Source: Chloroflexota bacterium
GTDB lineage: Bacteria; Chloroflexota; Anaerolineae; UBA2200; JACIWT01
DNA length: 64,000 bases
Assembly (NCBI GenBank): GCA_014360825.1
Contig: JACIWT010000001.1
Location: 124,001 to 188,000, forward strand
Reading direction: 5' to 3'
The position numbers and the translations under genes were made by a program. Below, one piece after another: positions 1-7,717 of the stretch; within the stretch, counting starts at the first letter, position 1, and the number at the start of each line of letters is the position of its first letter. The notes under the pieces were generated by a model. It made no database searches. It was not told where the DNA came from and worked only from the letters and a program-made list of their open reading frames with translations.

Positions 1-1481
1 CCAGGCGTCTGCTGAGTTGTGGGTTGCCACTGGCGAACGACGGACGCAACTTGGTACAGCAAGCGGATGCTCCTTTTGTGGAGTACACGGCGGACTATAT
101 CTGGATTTACCATTCCTGGCTCCAATATGGCCTGACAGCGCTTTTCTTTGCCCTACTGGGACCCACAACCACGGCTGCGCGGTTGCCCTTTGTTACGGTG
201 GGCCTGTTGACCATTGTCTTATTCTACCGGCTTAGCACCTGTTGGCTGGAGAACGCGAGGATACCTCGTCTGGCAATGTTGCTGCTCGTTTTCTGCATCC
301 CATTCATCCTTCATATGCGGCAGTGCCGTTACTATGCTTTGGCAGCACTGTTTACACTGACGACGCTGGATGCTTATCTGCTATTGCCGAGTGGGAAGGC
401 GTACGCCATGCCCTATTTTGTGCTTTCGGCGATGCTGCTCTATCACAGTCATTATGGTGCCTTCTTTCCAACCATGGGTGCGCTCACGCTGGGCACGCTC
501 TTTTCGTCCGCACACTGCCGTGAGCGGCGCTTGTTTGTGCCTGCGCTAGTGCTGGTCATCTTAGGCGTACTGCCTTGGGCCATCTTCATGCGTGTCTGGG
601 CCCGTGGTGCGCCATTTACGTTCGACCGTTTCACGGCACACCTGACGCAGTATTTTGTTTACGTAACGGGCTGGCTTTTCCCACTGTTGCTACTGCTACT
701 TTTGGCTGGCTGGTATGCCCGCAGCCGAACAGCAGAGGGGCCACTGGATGCGCGAGAGGCTCCCTTGCTGGCTCTGTTTTCCCTGGTGATCGTCGCGAAC
801 ATCATATTGTTGGCCGCTTTCGCTGTCTACGACTGGGTGTATTTCCGCTACATCGTGCATCTCGTCCCCCTATTGCGGCTGCCGCTTGCTATCACTGTGG
901 ACAAGATTTACGGCTGGGTAAGACCTCTGGGCATCGTTGTGCTCGTGATGTTGACCACAACCAATGTGTTACACCTCGTGCCTTATGGTTTGCCAAGTTT
1001 CTCGGAGTTGCCGCTCCGCAACGTTTTTCCTACCTCAGTGGCTTGGTGGAACGCTGAGGAGGTTTGGCATAAGACCGGCCAATTTCGCTCTGAGTTATGG
1101 ATGTACGCCCTGGAATTGATACATCCCTATGAGGGACCCATCGAGGGGCTCGTGGCCTATCTTCAGACCCACGCCAAGCCTGGCGACACTGTTCTCGTCA
1201 ACAATGAGGACTTGCCCCTCATGTTTTACACTGATTTAAAGATCATAGGCGGGCTTTCGGCCCATGATGTCACTGGCATTGTTGAGCCCGATTGGGTGAT
1301 TGACCGGCAGTACGGCCATTATCGAGATACACTAGCTAAGATCATCGCCGCAGGACATTACGAGCGTATTGAATTGCCTTACCCTGATATCCATTGGGAG
1401 AACCGTCCACAGCCAGGTTCCCATCACTATCTGACAGCACGCGGTATAGCCAATGTCACCTTGTATCGGCGGATCGAGTGA
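1..1481 (+). CDS. GT39-like membrane glycosyltransferase, 5' end cut off by window
   Basis: The reading frame is open to the left edge: codons from base 3 read RRLLSCGLPLANDGRN, which aligns with the interior of the downstream paralog (1478-3142), so the gene starts outside the window and a TTG at 24 is not its start. About 492 residues are visible. There are many hydrophobic segments in the first two thirds, then a soluble C-terminal part of about 130 residues with an extracytoplasmic look. The family (dolichyl-phosphate-mannose mannosyltransferase/ArnT type, GT-C fold) moves a sugar from a polyprenyl-phosphate donor to an acceptor outside the membrane. The N-terminal catalytic Asp-Glu loop lies outside the window, so the assignment rests on the paralog. 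Its stop overlaps the start of the next gene (GTGA). Confidence 0.75.
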   Translation, partial: RRLLSCGLPLANDGRNLVQQADAPFVEYTADYIWIYHSWLQYGLTALFFALLGPTTTAARLPFVTVGLLTIVLFYRLSTCWLENARIPRLAMLLLVFCIPFILHMRQCRYYALAALFTLTTLDAYLLLPSGKAYAMPYFVLSAMLLYHSHYGAFFPTMGALTLGTLFSSAHCRERRLFVPALVLVILGVLPWAIFMRVWARGAPFTFDRFTAHLTQYFVYVTGWLFPLLLLLLLAGWYARSRTAEGPLDAREAPLLALFSLVIVANIILLAAFAVYDWVYFRYIVHLVPLLRLPLAITVDKIYGWVRPLGIVVLVMLTTTNVLHLVPYGLPSFSELPLRNVFPTSVAWWNAEEVWHKTGQFRSELWMYALELIHPYEGPIEGLVAYLQTHAKPGDTVLVNNEDLPLMFYTDLKIIGGLSAHDVTGIVEPDWVIDRQYGHYRDTLAKIIAAGHYERIELPYPDIHWENRPQPGSHHYLTARGIANVTLYRRIE

Positions 1482-3142
1482 AGATCCCTGTGGAAGCGAT
1501 TAGCAAGACTACAGCCCAGATGGGAAAAACAAACAGGTTAGCGCCTTGGCTACTACTGCTTTTGGCGGCAGTGTTGTTTTTTGCCAACCTGGATAATCAG
1601 TACCTGTGGCAGGACGAAGCCGAGACCGCGCTCCTGGCGCGGCGCATTCTGAACTATGGGTTGCCGTTAGCATTTGATGGGCGCAATATGATCAACCAGT
1701 ATCCCACTCGTACGGAACTGCAATTCAATGCCGATTATATTTGGATCTATCATCCCTGGCTCCCACATTACCTGACGGCGTTGTCTTTTTTCCTTTTCCC
1801 ACCTGGCACCCTGTCGGCCAGGCTTCCTGTGGTATTGGCCAGTCTCATTAGTGTTCTGATCTTCTATCAGTCCTGCCGCCACCATCTGGGCGGAGATCGG
1901 TTAGCGACCATAGCCACGGTATTGCTTCTCAGCATTGTGCCGTTGGTCATCCATTTGCGGCAGGCCAAATACTTTGGCTGGACGGTCCTCTTCACCATTC
2001 TCCTGGTGGACGCTTATCTGCGCTTGGAGAAGAAGGAGCGAATTGCGCTTCCACTTTTCATCTTGTCAGCACTTCTCTTGTTCCATAGTAACTTCGGTAT
2101 ATTCCTGCCGACCGTAGCCGTTTTGGGTGTCTGGCCATTCCTTGTTCCATCATGGCAGACGATACGCCGTCCCGTTGTGCTCGGTCTTGGTCTGGTGGCT
2201 GTGCTGGCTGGACCATGGGCGCTTTTCATGGCCGTAGGGAAACGCGGAGCTCCTTTCAGTATCTATCGTTTTCTCGGACATTTCGTCCATTATCTGGCTT
2301 ACATCTTCGGCTGGGTCTTCCCACTGGTGCTGGTCATCGTTTTCGTCGGGCTCTATTTCATTAGTTTGCGACGCCACCCAGTAGGTTTCACCGAAGAGCA
2401 GATGCGTCTGATCCATTTGTTCGTGGCGATCGTCGCTGCCAACGTGCTCCTCTTGTCTTATTCCTTTGACTGGATCTATTTCCGTTACGTGGTGCAACTC
2501 GTTCCTCTGCTGGTGATGCTCTTGGCCTTGTTGGTGGATAAGATTATCGGCGTCTCAAGGCCATTAGGCTATGTGTTGCTGGTGCTTTTGTGTTATACGA
2601 GCGTTCTGCACACACCGCCTTTCGCGCTGGTAACCGCTGCTAACTTGCGTATGACCAGTTGGCAGGATCGTGAAGATTTCGCCGCTGTGGACAAAGTGAT
2701 TTTGAAAGCCGCGCAATGGCGTTCAGACCAGGCGCAATATATTTACGAAATCACCCACGATTTCGATAGCCCGGATGAAGGTATTGTCAAATACTTGCAG
2801 ACCTACGCCCTGCCTACAGATAAAGTACTGACCAACTATGGCGAGCTGGTGATTGCTTTTTACACCGACTTGACGGTGGGTGGGGGTCTCTCAGGTTATC
2901 GAGCGGAAGAATTGGCGGTCGCTCCCTGGATCATCCCCCGGCAATACGGGCCTTACTACGGCGATCTGATGCATGTGGTCTCAGTTGGCCCTTATGAGCC
3001 CATCGAGATACCTTATCCGGATACTCTTTGGGGCAACGGCCCTGCTCCCGAAGATCACCTTTATGCAACCGCTAAGGGCGAGCGGAATGTAGTGATTTAT
3101 CACCGTATTGGCGCTCCGACACAGCAGGAGGGTGAGCGTTGA
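1478..3142 (+). CDS. GT39-like membrane glycosyltransferase
   Basis: A 554-residue protein. I chose the GTG at 1478 because it overlaps the upstream stop (GTGA); an ATG at 1520 is the alternative. After the first membrane segment comes YLWQDEAETALLARR, the Asp-Glu signature loop of GT-C enzymes of the PMT/ArnT kind (PMT_2-like). About ten hydrophobic helices follow, then a soluble C-terminal domain (about residues 400-554) with a KYLQTYALPTDKV stretch shared with the upstream paralog. Reaction, known of the family: lipid-linked sugar transferred on the outer face of the membrane. The tandem pair is clearly a duplication; both copies keep the C-terminal YRRI/YHRI ending. Acceptor and sugar cannot be read from sequence. 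Confidence 0.8.
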   Translation: MKIPVEAISKTTAQMGKTNRLAPWLLLLLAAVLFFANLDNQYLWQDEAETALLARRILNYGLPLAFDGRNMINQYPTRTELQFNADYIWIYHPWLPHYLTALSFFLFPPGTLSARLPVVLASLISVLIFYQSCRHHLGGDRLATIATVLLLSIVPLVIHLRQAKYFGWTVLFTILLVDAYLRLEKKERIALPLFILSALLLFHSNFGIFLPTVAVLGVWPFLVPSWQTIRRPVVLGLGLVAVLAGPWALFMAVGKRGAPFSIYRFLGHFVHYLAYIFGWVFPLVLVIVFVGLYFISLRRHPVGFTEEQMRLIHLFVAIVAANVLLLSYSFDWIYFRYVVQLVPLLVMLLALLVDKIIGVSRPLGYVLLVLLCYTSVLHTPPFALVTAANLRMTSWQDREDFAAVDKVILKAAQWRSDQAQYIYEITHDFDSPDEGIVKYLQTYALPTDKVLTNYGELVIAFYTDLTVGGGLSGYRAEELAVAPWIIPRQYGPYYGDLMHVVSVGPYEPIEIPYPDTLWGNGPAPEDHLYATAKGERNVVIYHRIGAPTQQEGER

Positions 3143-4437
3143 GCGGACGGATTATCACACTGGTCAACCCGCCCTCTGCTCCGGGCACTACTGCCAACCG
3201 CGAAGGTGCGGCGGGGTTGGGGACGGTTGTGCCGGGTGAAGGTGCTTTCGCCTACCCGCCACAGACCATTGCTACTATGGTGACAATGTTGAAGGCGGAA
3301 GGTTTTGAAGTTCGCGTCGTGGATGCCGTCGCTGGCGGACTCGATATCAAGAGAGCGTGTGCGCAGAGTGTGGTTTGCGATCCTGCCGTGGTTGGCGTAT
3401 TCACAAGTTACGCCACGCGTCAGATTGATGCTGCTTTCTTGGTGGCGCTGCGTGAGATGTGCTCGGTGCCGCTGGTTGCCTTCGGGCCAGCCACGCGCTT
3501 TCTGGTTGAACAGTTAGTGGCGGACGCGGTTCTGTGTGGTGAGCCAGAATTGGCTATTGCACCCCTCTGTCGAGTACTATTGGGGGGGAATCCCCCGCGG
3601 GGAACCATTTGGCCCCATAATCTGGGTTTGTGTGGCTACGACAATGGGGGCTTGATTGAAGATCTGGGGGCGTTGCCCCGGCCCTCTTGGGATTGCGTGC
3701 CCTGGCGTGATTATGGTTTCTTGACCATCACCGGGAGTCGAGGTTGTCCAGACCCCTGTGCTTACTGCCCGTACTCGGTTGCAGGCGGACATTGCATCCG
3801 CGTCCGTTTGCCGGAGGACATCGCTGAGGAAATGGCCTGGATAGAACGTGACTTCGCCCCGCCTCGCATGGTTTTCCGTGACCCGGTGTTCGCGCATTCC
3901 AGAGAGAGGGTAGTGAGCCTGTGCCAGGAGATCAGGCGACGGGGGATACGCATACCATGGGAGTGTGAGTCGCGCCCCGAGCATTTCGACGCCGAGCTGG
4001 TGCGGCTGATGGCTCAGTCGGGCTGCCATTGCCTCAAGATAGGGTTGGAGAGTGCCGATCCGCAGGTATTGGTGAACGTCCGGCGCGTGAATACCGTCGA
4101 TGAAGGAAATCGGTATTTGGCTCAGGTGCGTCAGTTAGTGAAGGTGTGTGCTGAGATCGGCGTTCTGTGTCGGGTTTTTGTGATGCCCGGTCTGCCTGGA
4201 AGTAATGTGGCTAGTGCAGAGAAAACGGCGGCTTTCCTGCGCGACGTCGCACCACCGGCAATCCATGTGCGAGTTTTCGATGTCTATCCTGGGACGGCAC
4301 TGGAGGGCGCGGCTCGGGCGCAGTCGTGGGCTGAACAGGCGACAATCCTGGGCGCAGCAGCAATGGAGGCAGAGAAGGTGGCGCGACAAGGAAAACCAAG
4401 TTGGCAGGGCCGTCTGAGACGGGTGCTGAGGCGATGA
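3139..4437 (+). CDS. B12-binding-domain radical SAM protein
   Basis: A 432-residue protein starting at a TTG that overlaps the previous stop. Residues 1-145 look like the cobalamin-binding Rossmann domain of class B radical SAM enzymes (LVNPPSAPG opening, then PPQTIATMVTMLKAEG). The radical SAM core follows, with Cys203, Cys207 and Cys210 in the CxxxCxxC cluster motif (GCPDPCAYC) and a GLES-type SAM segment later (KIGLESAD). No DxHxxG cobalamin-ligand motif is obvious, so B12 binding may be base-off without a protein ligand, or lost. Class B members catalyse methylations, ring contractions and other radical steps. Its coupled neighbours (glycosyltransferase, epimerase, acyltransferase) suggest a lipid or sugar substrate, which is inference. 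Confidence 0.8.
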   Translation: MSGRIITLVNPPSAPGTTANREGAAGLGTVVPGEGAFAYPPQTIATMVTMLKAEGFEVRVVDAVAGGLDIKRACAQSVVCDPAVVGVFTSYATRQIDAAFLVALREMCSVPLVAFGPATRFLVEQLVADAVLCGEPELAIAPLCRVLLGGNPPRGTIWPHNLGLCGYDNGGLIEDLGALPRPSWDCVPWRDYGFLTITGSRGCPDPCAYCPYSVAGGHCIRVRLPEDIAEEMAWIERDFAPPRMVFRDPVFAHSRERVVSLCQEIRRRGIRIPWECESRPEHFDAELVRLMAQSGCHCLKIGLESADPQVLVNVRRVNTVDEGNRYLAQVRQLVKVCAEIGVLCRVFVMPGLPGSNVASAEKTAAFLRDVAPPAIHVRVFDVYPGTALEGAARAQSWAEQATILGAAAMEAEKVARQGKPSWQGRLRRVLRR

Positions 4438-5405
4438 GAGCATTTGTGACAGGGGCCACCGGGTTCGTGGGTTCTCACGTGGCTGAAGAACTATTACGCG
4501 CCGGTTATATAGTCCGTGCTTTGGTACGGCCAGGAAGTGATGTTCGCGCTCTGACTGGGCTGGATGTAGAGCGCGTCTCGGGTAGCCTGAGTGATAAGGC
4601 CTCGTTGTATGAGGCTATGCAAGGATGTGATTTACTCTTTCATGTGGCCGCATTTTACAGCACGCGAGAGGAAGACGCGGCGCAGATGTACGCTATCAAC
4701 GTGGGCGGGACCAAAACCATTCTGCAAGTGGCAATGGAGTTGGGTGTGCAGCGCGTGGTGTACACCAGTACGATCGGCACCATTGGTCAGCCCACTGATG
4801 GCACTCTGGCCGATGAGAGCGTGCCTTTCGAACGCTGGGAGGAGAGCAGTCACTACGCCCGTTCGAAGGTCTTGGCTGAAGAGGCAGCACGAGCGGCCTT
4901 CCGTGCCGGACTGGCGGTGGTGATCGTGAATCCCTGCGCGCCCGTGGGTCCGCGGGATCATAAACCCTCCAGCACCGGGCAGCGCATCGTAGACTATCTG
5001 AACGGCCGGATGCCTTCGTACCTGGAAGGTGGCATCAATTTCATCGCCGTGCGAGACGTTGCGGTCGGGCACCGCCTGGCCGCCGAGCGTGGCGTGGCTG
5101 GCGAACGCTATATTCTCGGTCACGCTGATGGCAACTTACAACGCGAGGATTTCCTGAGGCTGATGGAACGAGTGTCAGGCGTGCCACGGCCTTTGGCTAA
5201 CGAAGGGCCGGTCAGGTGGCGAAGGCTATTCGACGGTCTATGGAGGAGGCGGAGGTTCACACAAGACTATCGCCCTCCAGCACTTACCGCTAATCCACGC
5301 AAGGCTATCGAAGAATTGGGTTTGCCACAGACGCCGTTGGAAGAGGCATTCGCCGAGGCTGTGGCTTGGTATCGAGCCAATGGATATGTGAGGGAGAGGA
5401 GATAA
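4434..5405 (+). CDS. NAD-dependent epimerase/dehydratase, HpnA-like
   Basis: A 323-residue extended SDR. The ATG at 4434 overlaps the previous stop (ATGA) and places the dinucleotide-binding TGATGFVG motif at residues 6-13. The catalytic pair is Tyr141 and Lys145 (YARSK), with the YTST strand before it. The segment NPCAPVGPRD, followed by a GRMPSYLEGG stretch, is the pattern I know from hopanoid-associated sugar epimerase HpnA. There is no squalene-hopene cyclase or other hopanoid gene here, so only the family is supported, not the pathway. The C-terminal 60 residues are Arg/Trp-rich and diverge from HpnA. Likely role: nucleotide- or lipid-linked sugar epimerisation or reduction in the same operon. 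Confidence 0.8.
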   Translation: MRAFVTGATGFVGSHVAEELLRAGYIVRALVRPGSDVRALTGLDVERVSGSLSDKASLYEAMQGCDLLFHVAAFYSTREEDAAQMYAINVGGTKTILQVAMELGVQRVVYTSTIGTIGQPTDGTLADESVPFERWEESSHYARSKVLAEEAARAAFRAGLAVVIVNPCAPVGPRDHKPSSTGQRIVDYLNGRMPSYLEGGINFIAVRDVAVGHRLAAERGVAGERYILGHADGNLQREDFLRLMERVSGVPRPLANEGPVRWRRLFDGLWRRRRFTQDYRPPALTANPRKAIEELGLPQTPLEEAFAEAVAWYRANGYVRERR

Positions 5406-6097
5406 TGGAGCGCTGGCGAAGGCTGAGGCGTTACTTGTTCACCTTGCTCTTGCGTCTGCTTATGGAAGCCACGGCTATCCCCGTTGTGGGCGCGTTCACG
5501 GTGCGCCTCGCCGAGTGGCTAGTTGGCCCATACAAAAACCGGCGCATCTTGGCACAGGTATCGTCACGGTCCTACATCTCATCCCGGGCGCAGATCCATT
5601 GTCGACAACTCAAAATAGGCCGTGGTTGCTTCATCGATGACTATGTAACCGTCTTTGCTCACCAGGACGGTGGGAGTATCACTCTGGGCGATCGCGTGCA
5701 TTTGTACAGGGGGACGATCGTTGAGGTGGGGCGAGGTGGCAGTGTGATTATTGGTGACGACACCCATATCCAGAGCGACTGCAACCTCAAAGGGTTTTTG
5801 GGCAACCTGATCGTGGGGCGCAATGTACAGATGGCGCCAGGCTGTGGGTTCAGCCCTTACGAGCATGGTTTCGAAGACTTAAGCACGCCCATACAGAAAC
5901 AGCCTATCACCAGTGCTGGAGACATCGTGCTGGAAGACGATGTCTGGCTTGGCCTGGGCGTCAAAGTATTGGATGGGGTACGCATAGGTCGGGGAGCAGT
6001 CATCGGCGCTGGTGCTGTGGTAACGAAAGACGTGCCGCCTTATGCTATTGCTGCCGGCGTACCGGCGAGAATCATCCGCATGCGGGGGCAGGGGTGA
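5405..6097 (+). CDS. Left-handed beta-helix (hexapeptide) acyltransferase
   Basis: A 230-residue protein; the ATG at 5405 overlaps the previous TAA and has a strong Shine-Dalgarno (gagaggaga). An amphipathic N-terminal segment of about 60 residues comes first. Hexapeptide-type turns then run from about residue 60 to the end (IGRGCFIDDYVTV, ITLGDRVHL, IIGDDTHI, VRIGRGAVIGAGAVVTKDVP). The ending AIAAGVPARIIR is typical of WbbJ/maltose-acetyltransferase-type enzymes, which acetylate sugars with acetyl-CoA. His in SPYEHGFED is the likely catalytic base. It is the last gene of the 5-gene coupled operon. It could supply the acetyl step for the WbpB/WbpE-like pair 34 kb downstream, but that is speculative. 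Confidence 0.8.
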   Translation: MERWRRLRRYLFTLLLRLLMEATAIPVVGAFTVRLAEWLVGPYKNRRILAQVSSRSYISSRAQIHCRQLKIGRGCFIDDYVTVFAHQDGGSITLGDRVHLYRGTIVEVGRGGSVIIGDDTHIQSDCNLKGFLGNLIVGRNVQMAPGCGFSPYEHGFEDLSTPIQKQPITSAGDIVLEDDVWLGLGVKVLDGVRIGRGAVIGAGAVVTKDVPPYAIAAGVPARIIRMRGQG

Positions 6098-6190
6098 AGG
6101 TTTTGTAATGCTGTTGCTTGAATTTTTTCATCGCCCGTTCATCTTAAGGGGCTATAATGCCCCTACAACTACAACAAAGGCGCAGTAGGG
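6098..6190 (+). promoter_or_regulatory. Probable promoter of the 6191 gene
   Basis: A perfect TATAAT lies at 6153-6158, 32 bases before the GTG at 6191. It sits between GGGGC (6148-6152) and GCCCC (6159-6163), so the -10 box is in the loop of a 5-bp inverted repeat. No good -35 box lies at normal spacing; TTGAAT at 6118-6123 is too far away. The inverted repeat could be an operator or simple coincidence. Confidence 0.5.
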
Positions 6191-7717
6191 GTGCGAGAAG
6201 CCCTGCGACACATCTTTCAAAAGAACGAACCACCATCGCCGTGGGTAAGATGCCTGGCATGGGCGGTGGCGAGCGCCGTTGTTCTGGTGGTGTTGGTTGG
6301 CTATGGTGTGTTCTATGAGCCCGACAATGTGGGTGTCGTCCGAGTGGAGGTGCCTATTGCGGGCTTGCCAGAGGCCTTAGACGGCTTCACCATCGCACAG
6401 ATTTCAGATACACACATCACCAGCCTGGGTCATCGCGAGAGGCGGGTGATCGAAATATTGGCGGACCTGTACCCCGATTTGATTGCTGTCACTGGCGACG
6501 TAATTCAGAGCGCTGCCGACTATGCCATCTGGCAGGAGCGCGTGGTGCACGTCCGCACTTTTCTTGAGCGACTGGCTGCGCCTTACGGAGCCTGGGTGGT
6601 TCTGGGCAATACGGATTGTTCTCGCTATAGTGGGCACCGCAATCTGTTAGTAGACGCCATGCGAACGGCGGGAGCACGGGTTCTGGTGAATGAGGCTCAA
6701 GCGCTGGACGTCAAGGGAGCACGACTGTATCTGGGTGGGGTTGAGTTCGCATCGTTTTATCGGCTGAACGTCACCGATTATCAGGTTGTGCGCGATCAGA
6801 TGGGCAATATGATATATCGGGCCGATTTCTCACTGGGCAACGCTTATAGCCACTATTGGGGTCAGGAAACCATCGCATGGCGAGATTATGAATACCGGGG
6901 GCGCATCCGTTACAGCGATGCCGAAGGCGGGATGGGCGTCACGTTCTACTCGCGCTTTCCAGAGGGCTACGACCGCTTTTACCGTCTGCGCCGATATGCG
7001 GATGAACCCACCTTGCATATCGCGCCACATGGGACGCGGATCACAGGCGGCGACACGGACACTGGCATCAACCCGGCCGAGAACACCTGGTATCGCTTCC
7101 GCATCCAAGTGGAGAGCGGCGTCACGCGGACGGTTATACGAGCCAAGGTGTGGGAGGAGGGCACACCAGAGCCGGATGAGTGGCAGGTGGATTGTTTCGA
7201 CGAAAATGAAACTCGCCTGAAATCAGGCACGGTGGGCCTGTGGAGCCTGGGACCGGGTTGGAAATTCGCTGACGATCTGGAGGTCGTACCCCTGGACAGA
7301 ACCGACCGTCTTTATTGGCAGGAAAACTTCAATGGTTTTACAGAGGGCGCTGACCCGCTTGGCTGGCTTGACTATGGCATCAACAAAGGCAATCTGGCGC
7401 TCGCAGTGGAGAGCGTACCGCTGGATGAGATGCTCATCGTTTTAGCCCATTCGCCGGATTTCGTTCAGGAGGCTGGCGTAGAGAAGGTGGATTTGATGCT
7501 TAGCGGCCACACTCACGGCGGCCAAGTGCGTTTGCCGTTCCTCGGTGCGTTTCACGTCCCCTCGAGTCTGGGACCCCAGTACAGTCAAGGTTTGTTTCGC
7601 TTCGGTGAAACACAATTATACGTGAACCGAGGCCTTGGCTGGACTGGGATACCCGTGCGGTTTCTTTGCCAGCCGGAAATCACACTGATCACGCTGCGAC
7701 AGGCAGCGGCGCAATGA
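6191..7717 (+). CDS. Membrane-anchored calcineurin-like metallophosphoesterase with inserted beta domain
   Basis: A 508-residue protein with one N-terminal transmembrane helix (about 24-42) and the phosphoesterase fold outside the membrane. Metal motifs seen: Asp73 and His75 (ISDTH), Asp103 (TGD), Asn140 (GNTD), His in LAHSPD (about 420) and GHTHGG (439-444). The usual GNHD is GNTD here, so the His that normally assists catalysis is missing. Between LYLGGVEF (about 179-186) and MLIVLAHSPD (about 414) there is an insertion of about 215 residues, rich in beta strands and aromatics, resembling LamG/3-keto-disaccharide-hydrolase-like jelly rolls. The start is GTG with a weak Shine-Dalgarno. Family members (YkuE/YaeI type) act on phospholipid or nucleotide phosphoesters; the substrate here is unknown. 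Confidence 0.8.
   Translation: MREALRHIFQKNEPPSPWVRCLAWAVASAVVLVVLVGYGVFYEPDNVGVVRVEVPIAGLPEALDGFTIAQISDTHITSLGHRERRVIEILADLYPDLIAVTGDVIQSAADYAIWQERVVHVRTFLERLAAPYGAWVVLGNTDCSRYSGHRNLLVDAMRTAGARVLVNEAQALDVKGARLYLGGVEFASFYRLNVTDYQVVRDQMGNMIYRADFSLGNAYSHYWGQETIAWRDYEYRGRIRYSDAEGGMGVTFYSRFPEGYDRFYRLRRYADEPTLHIAPHGTRITGGDTDTGINPAENTWYRFRIQVESGVTRTVIRAKVWEEGTPEPDEWQVDCFDENETRLKSGTVGLWSLGPGWKFADDLEVVPLDRTDRLYWQENFNGFTEGADPLGWLDYGINKGNLALAVESVPLDEMLIVLAHSPDFVQEAGVEKVDLMLSGHTHGGQVRLPFLGAFHVPSSLGPQYSQGLFRFGETQLYVNRGLGWTGIPVRFLCQPEITLITLRQAAAQ

Noticed and set aside
24-1481. TTG at 24 as a true start of the first gene
   Set aside because: The frame is open upstream and the upstream codons align with the interior of the paralog, so the gene is cut by the window.
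4434-5405. A hopanoid biosynthesis cluster
   Set aside because: Only an HpnA-like gene is present; no cyclase or other hpn gene is seen.
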